Shown: piece by piece, positions 33,657 through 44,328 of the stretch
How positions within the stretch are numbered: the stretch's first letter is position 1
Layout: every line of letters starts with the position of its first letter
Origin: Rhizobium lentis
GTDB lineage: Bacteria > Pseudomonadota > Alphaproteobacteria > Rhizobiales > Rhizobiaceae
Direction of reading: 5' to 3'
Assembly (NCBI RefSeq): GCF_017352135.1
Contig: NZ_CP071455.1
Coordinates: 496,001-560,000, forward strand
DNA length: 64,000 bases
The notes under the pieces: model-generated
Told to the model about the DNA's origin: nothing
What the model saw: only the letters and a program-made list of their open reading frames with translations
Database searches by the model: none
Translations under genes and position numbers: made by a program

Positions 33657-34415
33657 TCATGCCGTCGCGGCAAGGCGAGCCGGCTTGCGGCCAAGGATGA
33701 TCATTTCGAGCGCGTCGTCCTGTGTCAGGTCTCGCGTCGGATAGGAACCGACAACGCGTCCGGATTTCATCACGGTGATCCGGTCCGACAGCGCGAAGAC
33801 ATCGTGCATGTCATGGCTGATGAGGAAAATACCCAAACCCTGCTTTTTGAGTTCCTCAATCAAGATGCCGACGTTTTTCGTTTCCTCGGGTCCAAGGGCG
33901 GCGGTGGGTTCATCCATGATGAGAATGCGCGCGTTGAAGTGAAGTGCGCGTGCGATCGCCACCGCTTGCCTTTGACCACCTGACATGGATCGGACGGACG
34001 CGTTCAGAGAAGGTATCCTCAACCGCATGCGCTCTATCGTCTTTCGTGCCCCATGCTCCATCGCTTCCGTGTCGAGGAAACCGAAGCGGTCGGTCTGCTC
34101 CCGACCGAGGAAAAGGTTAGAGACCGCATCGAGATTATCGGCGAGCGCCAACGTCTGATGGATCGTCTCGATCCCCAGTTCCTGTGCATCGTGGGGGGAC
34201 CGGATATCAACGGTTTCGCCGTCGATCAGGATCTCGCCGCTGTCTGCGGGAAAGACTCCCGACAGCATCTTGATGAAGGTGGATTTGCCAGCACCATTAT
34301 GGCCGAGTAGCGCGACGACTTCGCCCGGCATGAGCGATACACTGACATTCTCGACTGCGTGAACGCCGCCAAATGCCATGTTGACGTTTCTGGCTTCGAG
34401 CAACGGAGTCGTCAT
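33657..34415 (-). CDS. Sugar ABC transporter ATPase, single-domain FrcA/XylG-like
   Basis: A 252-residue ABC ATPase with one nucleotide-binding domain: Walker [11 protein letters not shown], signature [16 protein letters not shown], Walker [12 protein letters not shown], switch His [11 protein letters not shown]2 transporters usually have a tandem ATPase; the one-domain form is typical of FrcA-like systems in rhizobia. The AGGAGG before 34415 sets the start, which overlaps the permease stop by 4 bp. Confidence 0.92.
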   Translation of the reverse strand: MTTPLLEARNVNMAFGGVHAVENVSVSLMPGEVVALLGHNGAGKSTFIKMLSGVFPADSGEILIDGETVDIRSPHDAQELGIETIHQTLALADNLDAVSNLFLGREQTDRFGFLDTEAMEHGARKTIERMRLRIPSLNASVRSMSGGQRQAVAIARALHFNARILIMDEPTAALGPEETKNVGILIEELKKQGLGIFLISHDMHDVFALSDRITVMKSGRVVGSYPTRDLTQDDALEMIILGRKPARLAATA

Positions 34416-35650
34416 GATGGCCTCCTTTCGCGCCACATTGTATCAATCCAGACGGCGAGTACGAGAACGCCCGCAAGCACCATGCTCTGCAGCGGGCTCG
34501 CAACTCCCATCAGGACCATCGCGCTTTGAAGACTTTGCATGATCAAGGCGCCAATGCAGCCACCAAGAATTGTACCGGCTCCTCCGGCAAGCGACGTCCC
34601 ACCGATCACTGCGGCCGCGATCACATAGAGCTCCATCATCGTGCCCGCTCCGCTCGCTGCGGCGTTCAGTCGGGCCGTAAGAACGATCGAGGCCAATCCA
34701 GACAGGAACCCCATCAGAACGAAGACTTTCAGGACGACGCGTTGGGTATTGATGCCCGTCAACCGCGCGCTGAGTGGATCGCCGCCGACGGCGAACACGT
34801 GGCGTCCAAACCTGTGCTTTTTGGCGATGACCGTCATAAGCATCGTCACCGCGATCAGGATGAGAACGGGAACGGCCAATCCCATCGACTCTGTCGTTCC
34901 AGGCCGATAGTAGCTGTTCATGACTGCCACTAGACCGAATGCGCAAACGCACCATAGTGCCGCCGGAACAATGTCGGATGCCGTTAATGCATTCTGTATG
35001 CCAAGCGACTTTTTGCGCTGGTACCTGCGAACAAGGTTGAAGACGACATAGGCGGTGACCGCGCCGGCCGCAGCCCAGCTCAGGGTGGCTCCAAGAACTC
35101 CGTTCTGTCCCCCGCCGAGATTCTGGAACGTCGAGCTCAGGGGGGCGATCGTGGTGCCATCGTTCAATTCATAAGCAGCATTGCGCAGGAATAGCAGGCC
35201 ACCCAGCGTAACGACGAACGAGGGTATGCGCGCGTAGGCGACAAGCGCGCCCTGGATCAAACCGATCACCATACCGCCCGACAGCATGACGAGGCAGGAG
35301 ATCCACCAGGCGTGCGGGCTGTCGGGGAGCCAGCTGCTTTGCACGAGACCACCGAGGACCCCGAGAAAACCGACCTGAGATCCGACCGAGAGGTCGATGT
35401 GTCGCGTCACGATGACCAGGATCATGCCCGACGCCATGATGGCCACGACCGAGACCTGCAACGAGAGATTGAACAGGTTTCGAGGCGACAGGAATACGCC
35501 GTTGGTAAGGATGTTTGCGCAAAGCCATATCAAAGCAAGGACGGACACCATCGCCACAAGGCGAGTGTCGCGGCCCCCTCCCCCGACCGCTTGTAGCAGT
35601 CGGGGGAAAAGCTTCGTCGAGCTGGACGCAGGTTGAAGAATAGATGTCAT
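34412..35650 (-). CDS. Sugar ABC transporter permease, XylH/FrcC type
   Basis: A 412-residue CUT2 permease with about ten helices, longer than RbsC and similar to XylH in length. Family marks are [35 protein letters not shown] and [24 protein letters not shown] eight bases before ATG at 35650 supports this start over one 22 codons upstream. It pairs with the binding protein and ATPase of the same operon. Confidence 0.92.
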   Translation of the reverse strand: MTSILQPASSSTKLFPRLLQAVGGGGRDTRLVAMVSVLALIWLCANILTNGVFLSPRNLFNLSLQVSVVAIMASGMILVIVTRHIDLSVGSQVGFLGVLGGLVQSSWLPDSPHAWWISCLVMLSGGMVIGLIQGALVAYARIPSFVVTLGGLLFLRNAAYELNDGTTIAPLSSTFQNLGGGQNGVLGATLSWAAAGAVTAYVVFNLVRRYQRKKSLGIQNALTASDIVPAALWCVCAFGLVAVMNSYYRPGTTESMGLAVPVLILIAVTMLMTVIAKKHRFGRHVFAVGGDPLSARLTGINTQRVVLKVFVLMGFLSGLASIVLTARLNAAASGAGTMMELYVIAAAVIGGTSLAGGAGTILGGCIGALIMQSLQSAMVLMGVASPLQSMVLAGVLVLAVWIDTMWRERRPS

Positions 35651-35673
35651 GACAGAACTCCAGCTGGAACTGT

Positions 35674-36711
35674 TTATTCGCAGGCTTTTGGCGGGTTCTT
35701 CGTCACACCTTTGCAAAGCACGTCCTTCGAGATCCAGCCGGCTTTGACCACGAGGTCGAGGTTGTCGCGCGTAATGGCGATGGGATCGAGAATTATTGCG
35801 GGCTGCGAAGCGCCGGTTGATGTCTTGCCAGGCTTTACGCCCGTCACCCCATCAATTTTTGTGCCCTTGATGATTTCGACGGCAGCATTCGCCGCGACCG
35901 TTCCAAGTGCGTTCGCGTCCTTCCAGACGGTCATCGTCTGGTCACCTTTGGCGATGCGATTGAGGACGTTCTTGTCGCCGTCCTGCCCGGAGATTGCAAC
36001 CTTGCCCAGGAGATCCTGGCTCGCGAGTGCCGCTGCCACGCCGTTAGCAATGCTGTCGTTCATCGCAAGCACTGCATCGACCTTGTTGTTCGTCGCTGTC
36101 AGGACCTGTTCCATGAGCGACTGCGCAACGTCCGGCTTCCACTGCTCAACGTTCTGCTGGGCAACGATTTTGATATCGCCTCTGTCGATTGCGGACTGGA
36201 TCGCCTGCATCTGACCGCTCTTGAAAACCTGCTGGATCGTCTGGGCAGGGTCTCCGTCCATCGCAACGTAGTTGCCCTTTGGCACAGCTTTCAGGAGAGC
36301 CTCGCCCATGACACGGCCGACAGCTACGTTGTCGAAGCTTGTATAGAGGACGTCGCCGGTGTCGATCGGAGCATCGTAGGCAATGACGGCGATGTTGCTG
36401 CGCTTGGCCTCGTCGATAACAGGAATGATGGCCTTGGCATCCTGGGCTACGACGACAAGCACCTTAACGCCACGAGCAATCAGGCTTTCAATGTCTCCTG
36501 CTTGTTTCTGCGGGTCGCCCTGCGCATCGATGCCGACATAGGAGACGCCGGCCTTTTCGAGCACGGACTTCATTGCGGCTTCGTCGATCTTCCAGCGTTC
36601 GTCCTGGAAATAGCGCCAGCTGACACCGACAGAGTCCTGAGCAGCGGCAACCCCCGACATCAGCGCAACGGCTGCGACGGCGCTAGCGAGCATCTTCGAA
36701 ATCTTTGACAT
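35674..36711 (-). CDS. Periplasmic xylose-type sugar-binding protein
   Basis: A 345-residue binding protein of the XylF group: signal peptide ending SGVAAAQ, then VGVSWRYFQDERWKIDE, IESLIARGVKVLVVVAQD, VIAYDAPI, SFDNVAVGRVMGEAL, VAISGQDGDKNVLNRIAKGDQTMTVWK. These blocks track XylF well. Likely ligands are xylose or a related monosaccharide (inference). A promoter with a TTTGTAT-type dyad lies 70-100 bp upstream. First gene of the seven-gene minus-strand cluster. Confidence 0.92.
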   Translation of the reverse strand: MSKISKMLASAVAAVALMSGVAAAQDSVGVSWRYFQDERWKIDEAAMKSVLEKAGVSYVGIDAQGDPQKQAGDIESLIARGVKVLVVVAQDAKAIIPVIDEAKRSNIAVIAYDAPIDTGDVLYTSFDNVAVGRVMGEALLKAVPKGNYVAMDGDPAQTIQQVFKSGQMQAIQSAIDRGDIKIVAQQNVEQWKPDVAQSLMEQVLTATNNKVDAVLAMNDSIANGVAAALASQDLLGKVAISGQDGDKNVLNRIAKGDQTMTVWKDANALGTVAANAAVEIIKGTKIDGVTGVKPGKTSTGASQPAIILDPIAITRDNLDLVVKAGWISKDVLCKGVTKNPPKACE

Positions 36712-36781
36712 TCATTCCTCCCTAATGGAAACCTGCTGGCCAAGCCCATGCTCAAGCCGCGATAGCGCCCCTCCAGTGCTA

Positions 36782-36808
36782 TTTGTATTTGTTTAAAGCA
36801 GATACATA
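36782..36808. promoter_or_regulatory. ROK-type operator upstream of the xylose-type transporter
   Basis: TTTGTAT at 36782-36788 and ATACATA at 36802-36808 form an imperfect dyad. On the minus strand a TTGACT hexamer (36818-36813) precedes it by a few bases, as at the mutarotase promoter. The flanking words (TTGACTC, ACAAATACAAATAGC-like) also recur at the two sites. Confidence 0.55.
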
Positions 36809-36929
36809 TTAGAGTCAATCACCATTCGGGCCGGAGCCGCAACTGGGCCATGTTGAGCCATCACAGAAAACTTCAACTAAGAGGGCTTGAAGTATGGGAA
36901 GTGCCGGACTGCCCGACTTGAGAGATAGG

Positions 36930-37044
36930 TGACGTTTCGTACCGGAGACATGGGTAACACTTTTCCCTTTTTGGCGGGAGGTGTTGATGCCGTGGAAAGA
37001 GACTTCGGTGATGGAGGAACGTCTACGATTTGTCGCCCGGCTAT
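36930..37044 (+). mobile_element. IS481-family left-end stub
   Basis: An inverted-repeat-like left end (TGACGTTTCGTACCGGAGAC) is followed by GGGAGG and an ATG at 36987 opening MPWKETSVMEERLRFVARL, the characteristic transposase N-terminus of an IS481 subgroup. Homology stops after about 19 codons and the sequence passes directly into a regulator gene fragment. Nothing of the transposase catalytic domain is left. Confidence 0.75.
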
Positions 37045-37554
37045 CGGGACGGCCGCCTCGTGACCTCTGCGGGCGTGACGGCGGGTATCGATCTCGCGCT
37101 GGCTCTGGTCAGGGAGACGCACGGAAACGACGTAGCGCTCGCTGTCGCGAAGCGGCTGGTCGTAGTCGCACAGCGTCAGGGCGGCCAGTCTCAGTTCAGC
37201 CCGTACCTTATCGCGCCTGCCGATCCGACGTCGCCTATCGCCAGGATCCAGCAGCATGTGATGGACCATCTGCGCGAACGCCACACGCTTGAGTCTCTGG
37301 GAAACCTTGTCGGAATGAGCGCACGCAGCCTTGCTCGACACTTCGTGCAGGCCACAGGCTGCACCCCGCATGAGTTCGTGGAGCGGGCAAGAGTAGATGC
37401 CGCGAGGAACCTGCTCGAGGGTAGCGATCTTCAGCTGAAGACGGTGGCCTACGACTGCGGATTTGGCACGGCCGACAGGCTGCGGGCCGTCTCCACGCAA
37501 CGGCTCGCGGTCACTCCAGCTCAGTATCGCGCAAGCTTTCGGAACACGCGGTGA
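37030..37554 (+). pseudogene. 5'-truncated GlxA-type AraC regulator
   Basis: About 174 codons encode the linker and DNA-binding half of a GlxA-family regulator: GRLVTSAGVTAGIDLALALV, GGQSQFSPYL, then two HTH motifs (LGNLVGMSARSLARHFVQATG and LKTVAYDCGFGTADRLRAVSTQRLAVTPAQYR). The N-terminal DJ-1/PfpI-like sensing domain of about 150 residues is missing, cut off at the IS481 stub. A shortened DNA-binding protein could still be made but would be uncontrolled by ligand. Confidence 0.78.
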
Positions 37555-37568
37555 TTGGGTGGCCACAC

Positions 37569-38984
37569 CTAAAGCCGCGACCGTTCGGCCAGCTCCAGAA
37601 GCCGGCGGCAGGCCTCGCGGAGATTTCTCTGGGGAGCACTCGCGACGCCCAGAAGCAGCCCCGGCTGAGCGCTTGCTGACGACGCGAACCACGTCGAAAG
37701 CGGTGCTGGAAACAGACCGAATGGGAGAGCCTCGCTGACCACGGCGACGTCCGAAATGTCGTCCCGCAGCTTGAGCAGGACCGCGAGACCCGGTGTCGAA
37801 ACATCAACGACGCAATCGGAGCTTGGAAGGGCAGCAAGCACGGCCTGCTGTCGCGAGGCATAGAGACGCTTCATGCGGCGTATGTGCCTCAGATAGTGGC
37901 CCTCCCTGATGAACTCTGCGACAGCCATCTGCACTGCGGGACCAGGCGCCGGCATGAGACAGGCGGCCGTCTCCGCGAACAACGGCACCAGTGCAGGGGG
38001 TACGATGACGAAGCCGAGCCTGAGCGCCGGGCTAATGGTCTTGCTGAAAGAGCCGATGTGGATGACACGCCCTGCACGATCCAGCGAGGCAAGAGCGGGG
38101 GCTGCCCTGCCTGTCAGCTGCAGTTCGCTCAGGTAGTCGTCTTCCACAATCCATGCACCATTCGCCGCTGCCCAGTCGAGCAGAAGCAGACGGCGTCCCA
38201 GGGACAAGGTATGGCCCAGAGGTGCCTGCTGTCCCGGCGTGACAACCGCGAGCTTGGCGCCGGAGCATGAGCGCATACCGTGTTCCACGTCGATGCCCTG
38301 CGCATCGACCGGGATCGGTGCGACTGAGAGACCGGCCAGTTCGACGCCTCTTCTCGACCAGGGAAAGCTAGGTTCCTCCAGCCAAGCGGGATGTCCGGCC
38401 AGCTTTAGGGCGCCGAGTGCAAGCCCCAGACCTGCAGCATATCCATTGGTCACTATCACCTGGTCCGGCGAACAGTTCATGCCACGGGCTATGGCCAGAA
38501 AGGAGGCGATCTCGCGTCTCAACTCTAGCTCCCCACGCGGATCCGGGTAGAGCAGCGGCGCGCTCGCACCGGCTCGCACGGCCTGGCCATACAGACGGGC
38601 AAACAATGTTGCGGGAAAGACGTCGGTCGCAGGGACGCCCATTTGGAAGAACGCGGGTCCCTGCGTCATTTCCAGATACATTTGCATGAACGCACCTGGA
38701 TCTACCCGCGTCTGCATATCCGCAACGGAACCTGGCCGCTGCGCCACGCGGGTGCCCGCCGCCCTTGAAGCCTCGATCAGCTGCGCTGCAGCAAGCCTGT
38801 CATAGGCGGCCCGGACGGTTCCGCGCGCAACCCCAAGCTCGGCCGAAAGATCCTGCCAGGAAGGCAGGCGCGCTCCCTGTTCCAGGACGCCGTCCTCGAT
38901 CGCCTTCCTGATTCCGGAGTGAATCTGTTCCGAGAGCGATGTCGATGCGGAGCGGTCGATGGAAAGGCTAAGCTTAGTCCCCAT
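37569..38984 (-). CDS. MocR-type GntR/aminotransferase regulator
   Basis: A 471-residue PdxR/MocR-like regulator. A GntR winged helix at about 1-75 (LSEQIHSGIRKAIEDGVL, LSAELGVARGTVRAAYDRL) is joined to a fold-type I aminotransferase domain. The PLP lysine is in GSFSKTISPALRLGF and the Asp in WIVEDDYLSEL. Such proteins bind PLP aldimines and control a divergent target. The start at 38984 gives the usual length; the open frame upstream to 39563 runs through the divergent cupin gene and is not coding. It is divergent from the cupin-AhpD-HD operon, its likely target. Confidence 0.9.
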   Translation of the reverse strand: MGTKLSLSIDRSASTSLSEQIHSGIRKAIEDGVLEQGARLPSWQDLSAELGVARGTVRAAYDRLAAAQLIEASRAAGTRVAQRPGSVADMQTRVDPGAFMQMYLEMTQGPAFFQMGVPATDVFPATLFARLYGQAVRAGASAPLLYPDPRGELELRREIASFLAIARGMNCSPDQVIVTNGYAAGLGLALGALKLAGHPAWLEEPSFPWSRRGVELAGLSVAPIPVDAQGIDVEHGMRSCSGAKLAVVTPGQQAPLGHTLSLGRRLLLLDWAAANGAWIVEDDYLSELQLTGRAAPALASLDRAGRVIHIGSFSKTISPALRLGFVIVPPALVPLFAETAACLMPAPGPAVQMAVAEFIREGHYLRHIRRMKRLYASRQQAVLAALPSSDCVVDVSTPGLAVLLKLRDDISDVAVVSEALPFGLFPAPLSTWFASSASAQPGLLLGVASAPQRNLREACRRLLELAERSRL

Positions 38985-39074
38985 GGGTTCATGATACACT
39001 GTTTCTGCATGTTCTTGGTTCTTTTTTTTATGCCACGGCAGCGGCATCTTCAGGCCATCGAAAGGAGCACACTC

Positions 39075-39500
39075 ATGAAGATGAAGAACCTGTTGCCCGT
39101 CGCCGTCGCGGCAATGTCCTGGATCATGGCGTCGCAGGCATCGGCGCATGATCCGCGGTCCGAGACGGTCACCCCCAGGCTCCGGGAAGCCATCCCCAAC
39201 GTACCGGGTAAGTCGCTTGTCGCAGTCGAAGTCGACTACGAGCCCGGTGCGGCTTCTAAGCCGCATACCCATGCCAAGTCGGCCTTCATCTATGCCTACG
39301 TCCTTTCCGGCCGGGTCGAGTCGAAGGTCAACGACGGCCCGGCTCGTATCTACAAGGTCGGAGAAGGCTGGTCGGAGCCACCTGGCGCTGTCCATTCCAT
39401 CAGCCGCAACGCGAGCCAGACGGAGCCAGCCAGGCTGCTTGCTATCTTCGTCACCGATACCTCCGAAACGAAACTCACTTTCCCCGTAAAGCAGAACTAA
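39075..39500 (+). CDS. Secreted cupin-domain protein
   Basis: A 141-residue protein with a signal peptide (MKMKNLLPVAVAAMSWIMASQASA) and a single cupin barrel: PGAASKPHTHAKSAFIYAYVLSG (metal-binding His pair) and GEGWSEPPGAVHSISRNAS. GGAG before ATG sets the start. Small periplasmic cupins of this type occur next to carboxymuconolactone-decarboxylase-like genes. First gene of the three-gene operon divergent from the MocR regulator; function unknown. Confidence 0.86.
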   Translation: MKMKNLLPVAVAAMSWIMASQASAHDPRSETVTPRLREAIPNVPGKSLVAVEVDYEPGAASKPHTHAKSAFIYAYVLSGRVESKVNDGPARIYKVGEGWSEPPGAVHSISRNASQTEPARLLAIFVTDTSETKLTFPVKQN

Positions 39501-39511
39501 GGATAACCGAC

Positions 39512-39961
39512 ATGACACAGAGGCTTGATTACAACCAGGTCGCACCGAATGGCGCGAAGGCACTTGGCGGGGTGTATGGCTACGTCAGCCAGAGCGGCCT
39601 GCCGGGAGAACTCGTCGACCTCGTCTATCTCCGCGTATCGCAGATCAACAACTGCGCCTACTGCCTCGACATGCACACCCGCGAACTTATCAAGCGGGCC
39701 GTCAAAACTGAAAAGTTGGCCCTCCTGCAGGCCTGGCAAGAAGGCGGCAACCTCTTCTCCGAGACCGAGCGTGCGGCTCTGGCATGGGCGGAGAGCGTGA
39801 CCCTGGTTGCGCAGACCGGCGTGCCCGACAGCGCCTATCAGGCGGCGCGGAAGGTCTTCGACGAGAAGCAGCTTGTCGACCTCACTATCGCGATCAGCCT
39901 GATGAACAGCTATAATCGCATGGCCATCAGCTTCCGCAACACGCCCCAGGCAGTGCGCTAA
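39512..39961 (+). CDS. AhpD-like/carboxymuconolactone decarboxylase family protein
   Basis: A 149-residue alkylhydroperoxidase-like protein with the redox motif NNCAYCLDMHT (CxxC plus His three residues on), all helical as in the AhpD fold. Family members reduce peroxides or act as thiol-redox partners. Encoded 11 bp after the cupin. With the HD protein downstream it probably forms a small detoxification unit controlled by MocR (inference). Confidence 0.9.
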   Translation: MTQRLDYNQVAPNGAKALGGVYGYVSQSGLPGELVDLVYLRVSQINNCAYCLDMHTRELIKRAVKTEKLALLQAWQEGGNLFSETERAALAWAESVTLVAQTGVPDSAYQAARKVFDEKQLVDLTIAISLMNSYNRMAISFRNTPQAVR

Positions 39962-40004
39962 ATCGGCTTAAGGCCGACCCCAACCAACACCAATGGAGCA
40001 TGCC

Positions 40005-40649
40005 ATGATCCCGCTGGAGATAGCCGGCATACGCATTCCCGACAGCAAGCTCGCAAGGGATGTAACCCAGCTCATACGCGACACAGAAAGCGAGCTGCTC
40101 TTTCGCCACTCGTGTCGCGTCTACTTCTGGGGAGCCATCGGCGGGACAAACAAGGGGCTCGTCTACGATCCCGAACTGCTCTACGTCGCCTCCATGTTCC
40201 ATGACCTCGGATTGACGGCGCAGTTCGCAGACAGCCGCCTTCGCTTTGAAGTGGATGGGGCAAATGCCGCGCGCGACTTCCTGCGCGCGCGCGGCATCTC
40301 GGAAGGCGACATCGAAACGGTGTGGAACGCGGTTGCCTTGCACACAACGCCTGGCATACCGGAGTTCATGCGTGCGGAAATTGCGCTGCTCCAGGCTGGA
40401 GCCGGGATGGACGTCGCCGGCCGAGGATTCGAGCATTACGATGAGGCAGACCGGAACGCGGTCGTCGCTGCGTTTCCTCGTGAAGCCGATTTCAAGGACG
40501 GGGTCATCGACGCGTTCTACCAAGGCATGAAGCATAGACCGGAAACCACCTTCGGAACCTTCAACGATGATTTCCTGGCCGCAAGGGATCCGCAGTTCCA
40601 GCGGGTGAACATGTGCTCGGTCATCTGCCACTCGCACTGGGAACACTGA
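40005..40649 (+). CDS. HD-domain phosphohydrolase, cyanamide-hydratase-like
   Basis: A 214-residue HD-superfamily protein. Metal ligands are FRHSCRVYFWG (first His), MFHDLGLT (HD pair) and late VALHTTPGIPEFM, which match cyanamide hydratase-like proteins. GGAG six bases before ATG at 40005 favours this start over the ATG at 39993. It ends CSVICHSHWEH. It may hydrolyse a nitrile-, cyanamide- or nucleotide-like compound; substrate unknown. Confidence 0.83.
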   Translation: MIPLEIAGIRIPDSKLARDVTQLIRDTESELLFRHSCRVYFWGAIGGTNKGLVYDPELLYVASMFHDLGLTAQFADSRLRFEVDGANAARDFLRARGISEGDIETVWNAVALHTTPGIPEFMRAEIALLQAGAGMDVAGRGFEHYDEADRNAVVAAFPREADFKDGVIDAFYQGMKHRPETTFGTFNDDFLAARDPQFQRVNMCSVICHSHWEH

Positions 40650-40912
40650 AATCTTCCCGGAGTGTCAGGCAAGAGCGTCAGCGCGCACCAGCGACGTCCC
40701 GCGCCCGCGGAACATCTGCGGGATCCCGATGGGAGGCAGACGTCTGGGCGGCTCGCGTCAGGCGCTCGCCGGCGCTTCGAAGAACGGCCAGACAGGAACC
40801 TCCTCACTCACCGCATGAACCATCTGCGGCGACGATACAACAAGCGCACCGTCAGGCGTGTCCCTCGAGCGGTTCGCCAACAACATGACATTCTATCATG
40901 ACAGGTACGGAC

Positions 40913-41632
40913 ATGACTGAACGAACTTTCCTGGTGACTGGTGCAAGCAAGGGCATCGGTCGCGCACTATCACATCGCCTCGCCGCCGCAGGCCATCAGG
41001 TGGTCGGCATCGCCCGTGGAAAGGATCCTGACTTCCCTGGCGCCTTGGTCTCGCTCGATCTCAACGATACGCAGGCTTCGGAGGAAGCTCTCAGGGAATT
41101 GGCGCAACTCTATTCCTTCGACGGCGTCGTCAACAATGTCGGATTGGCAAGGCTCCACGCAGTCGGAGAAATCGATCTTCATGATCTGGAGGACATGCTT
41201 CGTGTCAACCTTCACCCCACGATCCAGACCGTCCAGGCTCTCTTACCAGTGATGAAGGCAAAAGGCTGGGGCCGGATCGTGAACGTCAGTAGCATGGTGA
41301 CGACCGGCACACCGCTCAGGAGCGGATATGCAGCAGCGAAGGCTGCGGTAAACAGCCTCACACGGACATGGGCGATGGAGCTCGCCAGCAGCGGCATAAC
41401 CGTTAATGCCGTTGCGCCGGGTCCGGCCGAAACTGAAATGTTCCGCCGCAACACCCCGGCCCGGAGCGCAGCCGAGGCACGGTTCCTCTCGACGATCCCA
41501 ATGGGCCGCCTTGGCAGACCGGAAGAAATCGCAGCCGCCATAGCCTTCCTTCTGTCCGAGGATGCTGGCTTCATCACTGGCCAAATCCTGTTCGTTGATG
41601 GTGGTGGGTCGGTCGGTAGAAGCGCGGCATAA
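40913..41632 (+). CDS. SDR-family oxidoreductase
   Basis: A 239-residue classical SDR: TGASKGIGRAL near the start, VNNVG, VNVSSMVTTG (catalytic Ser region), YAAAKAAVN, and the C-terminal GQILFVDGGGS. Start at 40913 has AGG eight bases upstream; ATG at 40898 is also possible. It stands alone on the plus strand after a gap of about 260 bp, so it is not clearly part of the MocR operon. Substrate unknown. Confidence 0.88.
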   Translation: MTERTFLVTGASKGIGRALSHRLAAAGHQVVGIARGKDPDFPGALVSLDLNDTQASEEALRELAQLYSFDGVVNNVGLARLHAVGEIDLHDLEDMLRVNLHPTIQTVQALLPVMKAKGWGRIVNVSSMVTTGTPLRSGYAAAKAAVNSLTRTWAMELASSGITVNAVAPGPAETEMFRRNTPARSAAEARFLSTIPMGRLGRPEEIAAAIAFLLSEDAGFITGQILFVDGGGSVGRSAA

Positions 41633-41639
41633 ATATCCC

Positions 41640-42186
41640 ACAGGAAAGTCTGGTTCCATGTGGGGGAGCTGGGCATGGAGGAAATCATCGAGGCGCCGCC
41701 CCTTGGTTTTGCCTTGCGGTAAGAAGTCCAAGAACAAAAAGCGGACCGGCTGCTTGCAGGTATCTGACCGCAGTGACCGAATGGCGGAAATGACGGGCGC
41801 AAAGCTCTCACAGCCTTTTTTTGCAGTTGAAAGGATCGGAACCAACGACCTAGAGGAGCGTCAGTTTGTTTTCGTGGAACGGCCGATATGGGGCCATCTT
41901 CGGACTGCCCGCTTCAAGAGCGTAGAAAATGAAAGCGGTCGCGCAACCGTCATGCGCTGAATCGGTCCAAAACAGACTCTATGCCTGTCTGACCGAACGA
42001 ACATTTTTTTCAACCTTAGCGACCGACTGGCCATTGCGCGTGTTGGTGATCCGTTAGCATGGCGCCGAAGATTCCCGGGAACGATGCTCAATGCCGCAGA
42101 TCTGTTTCCCCGATTTTTCCTGCTTTCAGCCGGCCGGCGGCAGGCCAAGCAACGCCCGCGCCTCCGCGGCGACCGTCCCTAAACAC
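41640..42186. other. About 0.55 kb with no recognisable gene
   Basis: Short frames occur on both strands but none has a ribosome-binding site with family resemblance. The region is more AT-rich around 41960-42060 (CATTTTTTTCAACC) and may be a decayed gene or recombination scar between the SDR and the epimerase. Confidence 0.4.
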
Positions 42187-43215
42187 TCAGTCAACTATAC
42201 CCAAGCGAACGAGGCTTTCGGCCGTCGCAACGATTGCCTCTTCCCGCGAGCGCGGCTTCCATCCGAGCAGGTGCGTTGCCTTTTCTCCGCTGGCGTTCAT
42301 GTCGGCACCGAGTTGCCACATGATCCCCCGCATGGCCGGGTTGAATAGAGCTACGAGACGGACGAACCAATTGGGCAAGACGCGCGTGTTAACTTTGCGC
42401 GCAGTCAAACCGGTACGCTCCTTCAGCAGTTTGGCAATGTCGACCAACCACAAACTATTGCCCGTTGTGGCTAGGAAACGCTCGCCCTTGGCGGCAGGGT
42501 CGACCATCGCGCGCAAATGCAGATCAGCGACGTCACGGACATCGACGACGCAGGTGTTGATCTTGGGGCAACCCGGCTGGCCCCCCAGCATGTTTTTGAT
42601 CAGCCGGATTGAATGCGAGTAGTCAGGGCCGAGTGCTGGTCCGAGTACGGTCGTCGGATTGACAGTTGCAAGCTCAAGACCGTTTCCTTCCCGAGCAATG
42701 AAGTCCCAGGCCGCGCGCTCGGCGAGCGTCTTTGACTTCTGGTAGGGCGCGATGTTGCCGTCGAGATCACTCCAGTCGGTCTCGTCGAAGGGGCGGTTCC
42801 GTGGTTCGGAACGGCCACCGGCGATCGCGCCGAATGCCGAGGTGAGCACCACCCGTTTGACACCTGCATCGCGCGCAGCCCGCAGCACGCGCAGATTCCC
42901 CTCGACCGCCGGCCTCACCCAGTCCTCCTCGCGGACCTGATCGCCAGATGGCGTTGGCGACGCGCCATGGATGACGTATCTGCATCCGCGTACGGCCTCA
43001 GGCCAGCCGGCGTCCGACTTCAGGTCCGCCTGCACAAATGACAGGCGGTCGCCCGGTTCAACACCGCCGGTCTTCAGATTGTCGAGCACTTCCTGGCTGC
43101 GCGACATCGACCGGAGGGTGGTTCTCACCCTATAGCCGGCGCCAAGAAGCGCCAGTATGCAATATTGCGCGATGAATCCGCTGCCGCCGCTCACCAGAAC
43201 TAAATCTTCCGTCAC
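42187..43215 (-). CDS. NAD-dependent epimerase/dihydroflavonol reductase-like protein
   Basis: A 342-residue extended SDR: VSGGSGFIAQYCILALLGAGY cofactor loop, VIHGASPTP, ALTSAFGAIAG-like Ser region (VVLTSAFGAIAGG) and the catalytic YQKSKTLAE. This group includes dihydroflavonol/cinnamyl and 3-beta-hydroxysteroid-type reductases. Start is a GTG at 43215 after GGAG; the frame continues upstream into the aldo-keto reductase gene without a better start. Follows the aldo-keto reductase by 27 bp on the same strand. Confidence 0.86.
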   Translation of the reverse strand: MTEDLVLVSGGSGFIAQYCILALLGAGYRVRTTLRSMSRSQEVLDNLKTGGVEPGDRLSFVQADLKSDAGWPEAVRGCRYVIHGASPTPSGDQVREEDWVRPAVEGNLRVLRAARDAGVKRVVLTSAFGAIAGGRSEPRNRPFDETDWSDLDGNIAPYQKSKTLAERAAWDFIAREGNGLELATVNPTTVLGPALGPDYSHSIRLIKNMLGGQPGCPKINTCVVDVRDVADLHLRAMVDPAAKGERFLATTGNSLWLVDIAKLLKERTGLTARKVNTRVLPNWFVRLVALFNPAMRGIMWQLGADMNASGEKATHLLGWKPRSREEAIVATAESLVRLGIVD

Positions 43216-43241
43216 CTTCGTCTCCGGGATTGCGCCCGCGC

Positions 43242-44261
<1,020 letters not shown>

Positions 44262-44328
44262 CTAATATCTTAGGCTCTGCGCACTTAAAATGCTTGCAAG
44301 TCCGCAATACTTGCGCGATAGTCCGGCC

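Noticed and set aside
38985..39563. N-terminal extension of the MocR regulator
   Set aside because: It crosses the divergent promoter and the cupin gene; the GntR domain starts right after the ATG at 38984.
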